Assembly (NCBI GenBank): GCA_031257955.1
Contig: JAIRNQ010000345.1
Location: 1 to 22,126, forward strand
From: Deltaproteobacteria bacterium
Lineage (GTDB): Bacteria; Desulfobacterota; Desulfarculia; Adiutricales; Adiutricaceae
DNA: 22,126 nucleotides
Direction: 5' to 3'
Under the pieces are notes generated by a model. The model did not search any database. It was not told the origin of the DNA and saw only the letters and a program-made list of their open reading frames with translations. The position numbers and the translations under genes were made by a program. Each line of letters begins with the position of its first letter. Position 1 is the first letter of the stretch. Positions 1 through 7,052 of the stretch are shown here, piece after piece.

Positions 1-578
1 GAGAGCGTTTGTCTTATGAAGGCGTCCATGGCCATCAATTCTTCGCTCCGCGGCGGATCGCTCGCGATCATGGCCTCGGTTAAGCCGACCACCCCCAGTT
101 CGAGGCTTTGGACTTTTACGATGTCGCTCCCGCGGGCATTAATGAATTCGGTCGAGCGGCCACCGACGTCAAAGATAAGCGTTTCGGGGGGTAGGGGATC
201 CAGGCCCGACAAAACGCCCCGAGCCGACAGGAACGCCTCCTGGGCCCCAGACAAGACCACGGTCTCCCAGCCAAAGCGTTGGCCTACGGTGCGTAAAAAA
301 TCCTCCCCGTCCTGGGCCTGCCTAAAGACCATTGTGCCGCCGGCCAGTATTTTTTCCGGCTTTTCGGCCTCGATTATGGCGGCGAAGCCTTCCAGGGCGG
401 CCAAGGCCCGTTTTTTTGGTTCTTGGGAAAGGCTGCCTCCCTGGCCCAGGCCCTCTGAAAGGCGTGGAATTTCTTGCCAGACCCGGCTTTGGCTTAGCCC
501 GGCTTCGCCTTGGGGGGCGAGGATAAGCCTAAAGGTATTGGAGCCTAGATCGAGGGCGGCCAAAGAATCGGGAGGCAT
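1..578 (-). CDS. Ppx/GppA family phosphatase, N-terminal part (cut by window edge)
   Basis: Reading the minus strand from the ATG at 578 gives about 192 codons open to the left edge. The start (MPPDSLAALDLGSNTFRLIL) carries the DLGSNT phosphate-binding loop of the ASKHA-fold Ppx/GppA family. It continues with a GGTMVFRQAQDG segment and then FDVGGRSTEF, the second nucleotide/phosphate loop, followed by SLELGVVGLTE. The family hydrolyses inorganic polyphosphate (Ppx) or pppGpp (GppA) in the cytoplasm; this fragment cannot separate the two. An AGGA lies about 13 nt before the ATG, and the DLGSNT spacing fits this start. The usual third glycine of DxGGGSTE is Arg here. The C-terminal part, including any HD-like domain, lies outside the window. 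It is transcribed away from the downstream methyltransferase. The plus-strand ORF over the same bases is its shadow. Confidence 0.88.
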   Translation of the reverse strand, partial: MPPDSLAALDLGSNTFRLILAPQGEAGLSQSRVWQEIPRLSEGLGQGGSLSQEPKKRALAALEGFAAIIEAEKPEKILAGGTMVFRQAQDGEDFLRTVGQRFGWETVVLSGAQEAFLSARGVLSGLDPLPPETLIFDVGGRSTEFINARGSDIVKVQSLELGVVGLTEAMIASDPPRSEELMAMDAFIRQTL

Positions 579-1084
579 GGTTTTGGGAACAAATCCTGGG
601 AGAGGGGGAGAACGGGTGCCGTCCGGGTTTAGATGGCATTAACGGGAGCCGGCGCATCAACATATGCCCTATCGACTCCCGTCATAATCGTTTAGCATAC
701 CATATATTGTGATAAAAAAGAAAGATGTTTTTTTAAAATCGCCCGGGGCCATGAGCCTTGGAAAGACGCGAGCTTAGCCTAGTGCCTGATGAAACGGCGA
801 TAATTACACGGAGTTTTTGGCTATGTTCAGCCTTTGATCGTGACGCAATATTAACTACAGTCCCAATTTTAGTTTAGTCGATTAAATGGCGCTGTATGTG
901 ATATCATTTGTGCATCCCAAAGGGATAACCAATTTGGGAAACATTTTCACCGGTTCGGGCATAAACGGGCCGGTTAAGCCGAACGAGCTATACTGTCGGG
1001 TTTTTAGCCTGGTGGGCAAAAATCGCCGTCGCCCCGGGTCTGGTGCGGCTTGGGATTGCGTGGGGTTTTTTTGGGGAGGACGAT
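579..1084. other. Divergent intergenic region between ppx/gppA-like gene and methyltransferase
   Basis: About 500 bases with no convincing gene. An AT-rich core (about 655-735 and 840-890) lies between the two divergent starts and probably holds both promoters, but I cannot place convincing -35/-10 pairs. An inverted repeat TCCCAAA...TTTGGGA spans about 915-940, and ACCGG...CCGGT about 950-975; both could form small hairpins in the methyltransferase leader. A plus-strand ORF beginning at 886 runs through here into the methyltransferase in another frame and has no recognisable protein signature. Confidence 0.5.
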
Positions 1085-2098
1085 ATGGGCGAATCGAAAT
1101 GGGACCATCGGGGCTTCATGGAATTAACCAGGGGTTTTTGGACCCTCTGCGCCATTCAGGCCGGGGTGGAGTTGGGGCTTTTCACCGCTTTGGATTTAAG
1201 CGATGGCCGCAGGATGCCGTTGGCCGAATTGGCCCGGGACATTGGCTCGGACGAGAGGGCCACGGGAATGTTGGCCACGGCTTTGACCGGTTTGGGATTG
1301 TTGGAACGGGAAGGCCAAGAAATAGCCTTGCCCTCGGAGTCGGCCCGCTTTCTTTCGGAAAAGTCCCCCGAATATTACGGCCACATGTTGCTTCACCAGT
1401 CCCATATCATGCCTGCTTGGATTGGCTTAGCCCAGGCCGTCAAAACCGGGCGGCGGGTGGCCAGTTCTTCGGCGGCCGAGTCGGGGGACGAAAAAAGACG
1501 AGAAGATTTCCTTATGGCCATGTATAACGGCGCCCGATATCAAGCCGAGGCGGTGGCCGAGGCCTTGGATCTGAGTTCGTCCAGAAACCTCCTCGATCTC
1601 GGCGGCGGGCCCGGTACTTACGCGGCTCAGTTTTGCCTCAAATATTCCGGACTTTCGGCGGTCATCTTTGATTTGCCTGGATCGGCGCCGGTGGCCAAGA
1701 AAGTGCTGGCCAAGCTGGGCATAGCCGATAGGGTTAGTTTCGTGGCCGGCGACTTTAACCGGGACCCCCTGCCCAAACCCTTCGACGCCGTGCTAATATC
1801 CCAGGTTATACATCAGGAAGGCCCTCCTGGGGCCGCGGCCCTGATAGCCAAGGCGGCCGATGTCCTGAATCCTGGGGGTATTCTGGCCATTCAAGAGTTT
1901 TTCCTTAACGACGATCTGACCGGGCCGACCGTGGCCGGTTTGTTTTCCTTAAACATGCTGGTCAACACGCAAGCGGGTCAGTCCTATGCTTACGGCCAGG
2001 TCAGGGAATTCATGGCCCAAGCTGGGTTGGCCGACATTAAGCTCCAGCCGGCCAAGCTGCCGCCTGGCAGTGCCATAATGGTTGGCACGAAGGTTTAG
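1085..2098 (+). CDS. SAM-dependent methyltransferase, O-methyltransferase (ASMT-like) family
   Basis: The 337-residue protein has the two-part build of class I small-molecule O-methyltransferases. An N-terminal winged-helix dimerisation region (about residues 10-95, with GFWTLCAIQAGVELGLF and LTGLGLLER) precedes a Rossmann SAM-binding domain. Motif I is DLGGGPGTY at 171-179. An acidic strand end (VIFDLP) and the FDAVLISQVIHQ segment follow. A longer reading from 1043 is possible, but the ATG at 1085 has a strong GGGGAGGA ribosome site just upstream (about 1074-1081) and starts where the family normally does, so I chose it. Substrate unknown: the family acts on hydroxyl groups of aromatic compounds, polyketides and quinone-like molecules. 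The next gene, on the same strand after 152 bp, encodes a prenyltransferase-type fusion, which hints at isoprenoid or quinone chemistry but does not prove it. Confidence 0.85.
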   Translation: MGESKWDHRGFMELTRGFWTLCAIQAGVELGLFTALDLSDGRRMPLAELARDIGSDERATGMLATALTGLGLLEREGQEIALPSESARFLSEKSPEYYGHMLLHQSHIMPAWIGLAQAVKTGRRVASSSAAESGDEKRREDFLMAMYNGARYQAEAVAEALDLSSSRNLLDLGGGPGTYAAQFCLKYSGLSAVIFDLPGSAPVAKKVLAKLGIADRVSFVAGDFNRDPLPKPFDAVLISQVIHQEGPPGAAALIAKAADVLNPGGILAIQEFFLNDDLTGPTVAGLFSLNMLVNTQAGQSYAYGQVREFMAQAGLADIKLQPAKLPPGSAIMVGTKV

Positions 2099-2250
2099 GG
2101 TTCCGCCATCGCGACCGCGATCCCTCTCTCGGTTCCGGGCAATGGGCCACCGGTATGGGTTTAATCGATTGATAGAGATTGATGGCGGTTATAATGGTTA
2201 ATGTAAGCCTGATGGTAATGGCTATGACTAGAACAAGGGGATAAAAAAAC

Positions 2251-3717
2251 TTGGACATAATTAAACCCAAAGCCTTGGCGCTCGATCTCGACGGAACCCT
2301 TTTGGCTACCGACTCGCTGTGGGAGATGTTTTTTAAGGCCCTATCGGATGGGAGGTTACTCCCATTGGTTTGGCTTTTTCTCGGCCGGCTCAAGTTCAAA
2401 AAAAAACTGGCCGAATCCACGGATCTCGATTTGGAACTCCTGCCCTGGAACCAAGACGTTATCGACATGGCCACCAAACATGGGCGGGAAGGGGGCCAAG
2501 TATGGCTCGCCACGGCCGCCAACGAGGCCATGGCCAAGAAGGTCGTCGATAAGTTTCAGTTCTTTTCGGGGTATTTCGCCTCCGATTCAAAAACCAACCT
2601 GAAAAGCCGAGCCAAAGCCAAGGTTTTGGTTGAGCGGTTTGGGGAAGGGAATTTTATTTACGCCGGTGACTCGGGCGCCGACATCGAAGTTTGGAAGGCC
2701 TCCGGGGGCGCCGTGGTGGTGGGAGGGCCGGAACTGGCCGAACGGGCAGCGCCGATTGGCGGTGATGTCAGCCAGATAACCCCCGTGGGCACGAAACGAC
2801 CGTCGGCCAAGACAATCCTCGCTCTGGCCGAGCCTTCCGGCTGTCTCAAAGACGCCATGGTTTTCCTTCCGGCTCTCATGGCCTTTAAATTAATCTCCGC
2901 GGAAATCTGGATGGTCGTCATGGCCTTTTTGGGTTTTTGTTTTTTTACCATCGCCGGAAACGTATTATGCAAACTCTGTAACCTGGAAAAGGATCGCCGG
3001 TTTCCGCAAAACCGCTCTGAAATATTGCCCTCAGGCAAGCTCGAGTTGTCCAGGGCCGGTTTTATCGTCCTGGGCGGCGTGTTGGTCGGCTTGGGTTTCT
3101 TTTCTTTTACGACCCGGGGCATAATGTATCTGGCTTTAGCGGATATAGTACTAATATTATTGTATGAAAGTTATGGACGAGGATATATTTTTTCAAGAAT
3201 ATTTTTATTTGTCCCAATAAATTTACTCCCCTTGATTGTAGGATTAATTATAATACAGCATCCCCTATATTTTTGGATTCTCGTCCTCGGTTTTTGTTTT
3301 GTCGGCACCCTTGGGGCTTTGGAAAGCGCGTCCGAACTGTACCGTTGGCTCGAGTTCCATTTACCCGACGAGGGGGAGAATCAAACCGAATATAACGCCC
3401 TGGATCCATTTTTCTGGTGCAGACTGATCTTTGGAATTCTGGTTGGGCTCTTCACCGGAGCGGGCATATTCACTTTAGCGTTGTTTATATTTCCCTTTAC
3501 CAGTGTGAACGTATTTGATTATTTCCATAAGCCATATTGGGGGTTGTCGGCTATCCCGCCAATACTTGTTTTTACGGTAGCGTCTATTGCTTTAGCAGCT
3601 TCAAAACTTGCAAATAGTCATATATTTGTATATTTTGGTAGACATGTGCTTACGTATATAATGTTATTACTTTTTTATATAATTTATTTAAGCTGTGAAC
3701 CAGTATTATTGCCTTAA
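2251..3717 (+). CDS. HAD-family phosphatase fused to a UbiA-type membrane prenyltransferase domain
   Basis: A 488-residue fusion. Residues about 1-200 are a HAD hydrolase: motif I LDLDGTL near residue 10, a central LATAANEAMAKKVV segment, a conserved-type ASDSKTNLKSRAKAKVL stretch, and motif IV AGDSGADIEVW. Residues about 205-488 are hydrophobic with many membrane segments and resemble UbiA prenyltransferases. In related fusions the UbiA part makes a polyprenyl-phosphate sugar and the HAD part is thought to remove a phosphate. The expected NDxxDxxxD motif is degraded here: residues 240-248 read CKLCNLEKD, so prenyltransferase activity is doubtful. The start is TTG at 2251, preceded by AAGGGGAT; the in-frame ATGs just upstream run into a TAA. 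The last third becomes markedly AT-rich (about 3121-3260 and 3480-3717). Confidence 0.82.
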   Translation: MDIIKPKALALDLDGTLLATDSLWEMFFKALSDGRLLPLVWLFLGRLKFKKKLAESTDLDLELLPWNQDVIDMATKHGREGGQVWLATAANEAMAKKVVDKFQFFSGYFASDSKTNLKSRAKAKVLVERFGEGNFIYAGDSGADIEVWKASGGAVVVGGPELAERAAPIGGDVSQITPVGTKRPSAKTILALAEPSGCLKDAMVFLPALMAFKLISAEIWMVVMAFLGFCFFTIAGNVLCKLCNLEKDRRFPQNRSEILPSGKLELSRAGFIVLGGVLVGLGFFSFTTRGIMYLALADIVLILLYESYGRGYIFSRIFLFVPINLLPLIVGLIIIQHPLYFWILVLGFCFVGTLGALESASELYRWLEFHLPDEGENQTEYNALDPFFWCRLIFGILVGLFTGAGIFTLALFIFPFTSVNVFDYFHKPYWGLSAIPPILVFTVASIALAASKLANSHIFVYFGRHVLTYIMLLLFYIIYLSCEPVLLP

Positions 3718-3794
3718 TATAGTTGTAATCACACCTCCATACCCACTGAAAGTAGGATCCTTGCCCTGACCTGCCCGCTCGCCCCAGGCCATGT

Positions 3795-4051
3795 CCGGCC
3801 ACTGGCACGGCCATAGTGGGGCTTTCGCCGGGGCGGCCCCTGGCCCGACCGGAGGCCAGTCCCGGCCACTGGCACGGCCATAGTGGGGCTGTCGCCGGGG
3901 CGGCCCCTGGCCCGACCGGAGGCCAGGCCCGGCCACTGGAACGGCCATAGTGGGGCTTTCGCCGGGGCGGCCCCTGGCCCGACCGGAGGCTAGGTCCGGC
4001 CACTGGCACGGCCATAGTGAGGCTTTCGCCGGGGCGGCCCCTGGCCCGACC
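3795..4051. repeat. 67-bp tandem repeat array, about 3.8 copies
   Basis: Units begin at 3795, 3862, 3929 and 3996 with the sequence CCGGCCACTGGCACGGCC; the fourth stops after about 56 bases. Copies differ by only a few substitutions. A diverged partial copy may precede the array (about 3763-3794). Each unit can fold into up to three small hairpins: CCACT...AGTGG, GGGG-CGG-CCCC, and in copy 2 CCTGGCC...GGCCAGG. The period is not a multiple of three, so the open frames across it read a different frame in each copy and are not genes. It separates the HAD-UbiA gene from the Pho box of pstC. Confidence 0.93.
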
Positions 4052-4060
4052 TGTGGGATG

Positions 4061-4078
4061 TTTTACATTTATTTTACA
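4061..4078 (+). promoter_or_regulatory. Candidate Pho box upstream of pstC
   Basis: TTTTACA-TTTA-TTTTACA is an exact 7-bp direct repeat with a 4-bp spacer, the 11-bp periodicity of PhoB-type boxes. It lies 45 bp before the pstC ATG. A TTAAAT (4083-4088) could serve as -10. The same motif type recurs before pstS. PhoB binding is inferred from spacing and context; the bases differ from the enterobacterial CTGTCAT consensus. Confidence 0.55.
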
Positions 4079-4122
4079 ATCGTTAAATAGGTTTTTGGTT
4101 ATTATCGTCTATAAATTCAACC

Positions 4123-5040
4123 ATGAGAGTTGGACTTACCAAGAACCAGGTTTTCAAAGGCCTTACCGCCGTGGCCTCGGCCAGCGTTTTGTTGATAGTG
4201 TTGGCCATGCTGGTGACTCTGATAGTGGAGTCGTGGCCAGCCCTAAAGCATTTTGGGCTGATTAACTTTCTGACGACCGCCGACTGGAATTATTCGACCG
4301 AAAATTTCGGCGCTTTGAGACCCCTCTTCGGTACCTTCCTCAGTACCCTCCTGGCCCTAATCGTGGCCGTGCCCGTAGCCATGGGCATGGCTATCTTTCT
4401 GACCGAGCTTTGCCCCGACAAATTGCGGACTACAATTGGGACGGCCCTGGAACTCCTGGCGGCCATACCCAGCATCATTTATGGAATGTGGGGCCTGTTT
4501 ATTCTGGCCCCCTTTCTGGAAAGCTATTTCCAGCCCCTGGTGGCCAAGAGCCTGGGCCAATTGCCAATAATTGGAGCATTTTTCCAAGCCAAATTGGCCG
4601 GTGGGGTTAACCTTTTTACCGCCTCAATGATCCTTTCCGTAATGATAATACCCTTCATTTCCAGTATCGCCAGGGAAGCCATGGCCCAAGTACCGCCCAT
4701 GCTCAAAGAATCGTCTTACGGGCTCGGGGCCACCCGCTGGGAAACCTTAAGGCACGTGGTCATCCCCTACGCGAAAATGGCTTTGGCCGGCGGAATAATC
4801 CTGGCCATGGGCCGGGCACTGGGAGAGACGATGGCCGTGGCCTACGTCATTGGAAACAGACACGCCGCTTTGGACTCCATCTTTTCGCCATACGCCACCA
4901 TTACCTCCGTCATGGCCAACGAGTTTAACGAAGCTTCGGGGCTCCAGCTTTCGGCCCTTTTCTCACTGGCCCTGATCCTATTTTTGGCTAATTTTATGGC
5001 CTTGACCGTGGCCAAGAGACTACTGGGCGGCAAAAGATGA
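4123..5040 (+). CDS. pstC: Phosphate ABC transporter permease PstC
   Basis: 305 residues, normal length for PstC, with about six hydrophobic membrane spans. It forms the inner-membrane channel with PstA, is powered by PstB, and takes phosphate from PstS. The PstC hallmark FGALRPLFGTFLST near residue 65 is present, as is AIPSIIYGMWGLF near 115. The cytoplasmic EAA-type coupling loop reads KESSYGLGATRWETL, followed by GRALGETMAVAYVIGN. No clear ribosome-binding site precedes the ATG at 4123, but no better start exists and the protein begins as the family does. It is the first gene of a pst-pho cluster and lies just downstream of the candidate Pho box. Its TGA overlaps by ATGA with a small ORF that fills the gap to pstA. 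Confidence 0.95.
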   Translation: MRVGLTKNQVFKGLTAVASASVLLIVLAMLVTLIVESWPALKHFGLINFLTTADWNYSTENFGALRPLFGTFLSTLLALIVAVPVAMGMAIFLTELCPDKLRTTIGTALELLAAIPSIIYGMWGLFILAPFLESYFQPLVAKSLGQLPIIGAFFQAKLAGGVNLFTASMILSVMIIPFISSIAREAMAQVPPMLKESSYGLGATRWETLRHVVIPYAKMALAGGIILAMGRALGETMAVAYVIGNRHAALDSIFSPYATITSVMANEFNEASGLQLSALFSLALILFLANFMALTVAKRLLGGKR

Positions 5041-5201
5041 GGAACCTAAATGGGTGCCGGGGCGACTATAGCCCGGCCTTGGCCCAAACGATGGGACAGG
5101 CCTTGAACCAGACAGTTACCCAGGCCGATACCCCGACCTTGCCCCTAGCCAAAGGCGGCTGGCGCGGGGCGGGGAACTGGGACGCGGCCGGTTGGCGGTA
5201 A
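5037..5201 (+). CDS. Small ORF (54 codons) filling the pstC-pstA gap, unknown
   Basis: The ATG overlaps the pstC stop as ATGA, and the frame stays open for 54 codons to a TAA ending 3 nt before the pstA ATG. It starts MRNLNGCRGDYSPALAQT and ends GNWDAAGWR. It has no signal peptide or membrane span and no family that I recognise. The geometry is what translational coupling would look like, and it accounts for a spacer that is unusual between pstC and pstA. However, the stretch is GC-rich, where stops are rare, and its ribosome-binding site within pstC is weak. A PLAKGGWRG-like segment also resembles translations of extragenic GC-rich repeats. It may therefore be only a fortuitous open frame. 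Confidence 0.35.
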   Translation: MRNLNGCRGDYSPALAQTMGQALNQTVTQADTPTLPLAKGGWRGAGNWDAAGWR

Positions 5202-5204
5202 GAC

Positions 5205-6050
5205 ATGAATAACCTTAAGCGGCGCAAGGCCGCCAACTTTATCGCCATGACTTTAGCCAGTCTCTGCGCCGCCGTGGGTTTGGCCCTGCTGTTTATTATC
5301 CTCTATGACGTTTTGGTGGAGGGTTTGGGATCGCTGAAGCCACGCCTGTTTACCCAAGATCCGGCCCCGCCCAATATCGCCGGGGCGGGAGGGCTGAGAA
5401 GCGCGTTTTTGGGCCAAGGGCTCCTGACATTGGCCGCTTCGATAATTGGGGTTCCCTTGGGAATACTGGGCGGGACATTTTTGGCCGAATACGGTCGACA
5501 TCTTAGAATCTGCCGGTTCATAAGTACCCTAAGCGATATGGCCGTGTCCATCCCCTCGATAGTTATAGGGACCTTTGCCTACGCCATTTTGGTAAAGCCC
5601 ATGGGTGGGTTTAACGGCTGGGCCGGGGCGGTTGCCTTGGCCATAATAATCCTGCCAATAATAGTGCGGACAACCGAAGAAATGATGAGCATGGTTCCTT
5701 GGGCCCTGAGAGAAGCCGCCTTCGCCTTGGGGGCACCTTACCATAAAGTCATCACCGGTATCGTTTGGCGGGCTTCCATGAGCGGTATCTTTACGGGGGT
5801 ATTGCTGGCCATAGCCAGGGTGGCCGGGGAGACGGCCCCACTGCTCTTCACCTCATTTAACAGCAACTTCTTCCAATTGAACATGTCCAGGGCAGTGCCT
5901 TCGCTAACGGTAAGTATCTACCAATATGCCGCCTCGCCTTACGAAAGCTGGGTGGGGTTGGCTTGGGCGGCGGCTTTTGTTGTCACTATTTTGGTTCTTA
6001 TCCTAAATATTATTGGCCGTATCATTGTTAAAATGAGAAAAAGGGATTAA
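5205..6050 (+). CDS. pstA: Phosphate ABC transporter permease PstA
   Basis: 281 residues, about six membrane segments, the second half of the PstC/PstA channel. Recognisable family features are GGLRSAFLGQGLLTLAA, a PLGILGGTFLAEYG segment, and the SDMAVSIPSIVIGTFAY run. The EAA coupling loop is REAAFALGAPYHKVI, followed by ARVAGETAPLLFT. The ATG at 5205 begins MNNLKRRKAANF, a normal short cytoplasmic lead before the first span; only weak SD-like GGCGGTAAG precedes it, which may mean translation is coupled to the upstream frame. pstB starts 6 bp after its stop, in the same operon. Confidence 0.95.
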   Translation: MNNLKRRKAANFIAMTLASLCAAVGLALLFIILYDVLVEGLGSLKPRLFTQDPAPPNIAGAGGLRSAFLGQGLLTLAASIIGVPLGILGGTFLAEYGRHLRICRFISTLSDMAVSIPSIVIGTFAYAILVKPMGGFNGWAGAVALAIIILPIIVRTTEEMMSMVPWALREAAFALGAPYHKVITGIVWRASMSGIFTGVLLAIARVAGETAPLLFTSFNSNFFQLNMSRAVPSLTVSIYQYAASPYESWVGLAWAAAFVVTILVLILNIIGRIIVKMRKRD

Positions 6051-6056
6051 GGCTTC

Positions 6057-6812
6057 ATGGAAGATCTATTATCGGTTAATAAGCTTGACTTTTTCTATGG
6101 ACAAAATCATGCTCTTAAGGATGTGACTTTGCCTATAAAGAAGAATAAGATAACCTCCCTGATTGGGCCATCGGGTTGCGGCAAAACGACTTTGCTACGG
6201 TGTTTTAACCGGATGCACGATCTCTACCCCAACAACCGCTACCAAGGCGAGATTATGATGGAGGGGGAGAACATATTGGGGGATCGGGTAGACGTTATCA
6301 AACTTCGAAACTCCATGGGCATGGTCTTCCAGAAACCAACCCCTTTTCCCATGAGCGTTTTTGACAACGTGGCTTACGGCCTGAGGCTCAAAAGTATCAG
6401 AAACATGAGCGTTCTAAAGGAGAAGGTTGAAAAAGCCTTACGCCAGGCTGCCGTTTGGGAAGAGGTCAAAGATCGCCTTAACCAAAATGCCCAGGGTCTC
6501 TCCGGCGGCCAGCAGCAGAGGCTGGTTATCGCCAGGACCCTGGCCGTTGAGCCGCAGGTAATTCTGTTCGATGAATCTACCAGCGCCCTGGATCCAATTT
6601 CCAGTAAAAAAATAGAAGAATTAATGGTTGAATTAAAAGAGGATGTAACCATAATAGCCGTGACCCATAATATGCAGCAAGCTGCCAGGATCTCTGACTA
6701 TACAGCCTTAATGTACATAGGCTCTTTAGTAGAATATGATGACACGGCCACTATCTTTACCAACCCCAAACACAAGATGACCGAAGAATACGTTACCGGC
6801 CGCTTTGGGTGA
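6057..6812 (+). CDS. pstB: Phosphate ABC transporter ATPase PstB
   Basis: 251 residues, the usual PstB length. All ATPase motifs are present: Walker A GPSGCGKTT at 37-45, the Q-loop region MVFQKPTPFPMSVFDNVAYG (typical of PstB), signature LSGGQQQR at 148-155, Walker B ending in D172-E173 (ILFDEST), and switch His204 (VTHNMQQA). It hydrolyses ATP on the cytoplasmic face of PstCA and in the family passes transporter state to PhoU/PhoR. An AAGG ribosome site overlaps the pstA stop. Its last two codons and stop (TTT GGG TGA) are the first bases of a 38-bp tandem repeat array. Confidence 0.97.
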   Translation: MEDLLSVNKLDFFYGQNHALKDVTLPIKKNKITSLIGPSGCGKTTLLRCFNRMHDLYPNNRYQGEIMMEGENILGDRVDVIKLRNSMGMVFQKPTPFPMSVFDNVAYGLRLKSIRNMSVLKEKVEKALRQAAVWEEVKDRLNQNAQGLSGGQQQRLVIARTLAVEPQVILFDESTSALDPISSKKIEELMVELKEDVTIIAVTHNMQQAARISDYTALMYIGSLVEYDDTATIFTNPKHKMTEEYVTGRFG

Positions 6813-6945
6813 TCGTAGGCGTTACGCGAAAATGGGGCCAGTTTGGGTGAGCCAAGGCGTTATGGGAAAATCGGACCGTTTTGGGTGAGCGTAGGCGTTA
6901 CGCGAAAATGGAGGCAGTTTTGGTGATAGAGCCAAGGCGTTATGA
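6804..6945. repeat. 38-bp tandem repeat array starting inside the pstB stop
   Basis: Units begin at 6804, 6842, 6880 and 6918 with TTTGGGTGA or a near variant. Units 1 and 3 share CGTAGGCGTTACGCGAAAAT, while units 2 and 4 share CCAAGGCGTTATG, giving an A-B-A-B' pattern of 76 bp. The fourth unit is shortened and carries a small insertion. The first unit includes the pstB stop codon. There are no spacers between units, so this is not a CRISPR array. The remaining bases to phoU (6946-7052) hold no gene. Confidence 0.9.
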
Positions 6946-7052
6946 CCTACTGGGATAATTCAAGGATGTGAGAGTGGGTTAAGGTAAGGTGAATAGCGTT
7001 GAGTTTATCATAAAGGAACATTTTAATCTTTTAGTAAAAAAGGGAAACATCA

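Noticed and set aside
16..642. Plus-strand open frame of 208 codons at the left edge
   Set aside because: It is antisense to the Ppx/GppA gene, whose minus-strand reading has clear family motifs; the plus reading has none.
786..792. CTGATGA resembling a hammerhead ribozyme core
   Set aside because: The following stem II and separate GAAA element are absent; a single heptamer is chance.
886..1527. Plus-strand frame of 213 codons overlapping the methyltransferase
   Set aside because: It runs in another frame through the methyltransferase, is Gly/Arg-rich as expected for a GC-rich shadow, and has no domain.
3650..4015. Minus-strand frames of 80-121 codons over the 67-bp array
   Set aside because: The 67-bp period is not divisible by three, so each unit is read in a different frame; the open frames come from repeat composition.
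6804..6945. Possible CRISPR array
   Set aside because: Units are directly tandem with no variable spacers, and no cas genes are present. The same applies to 16491-16600.
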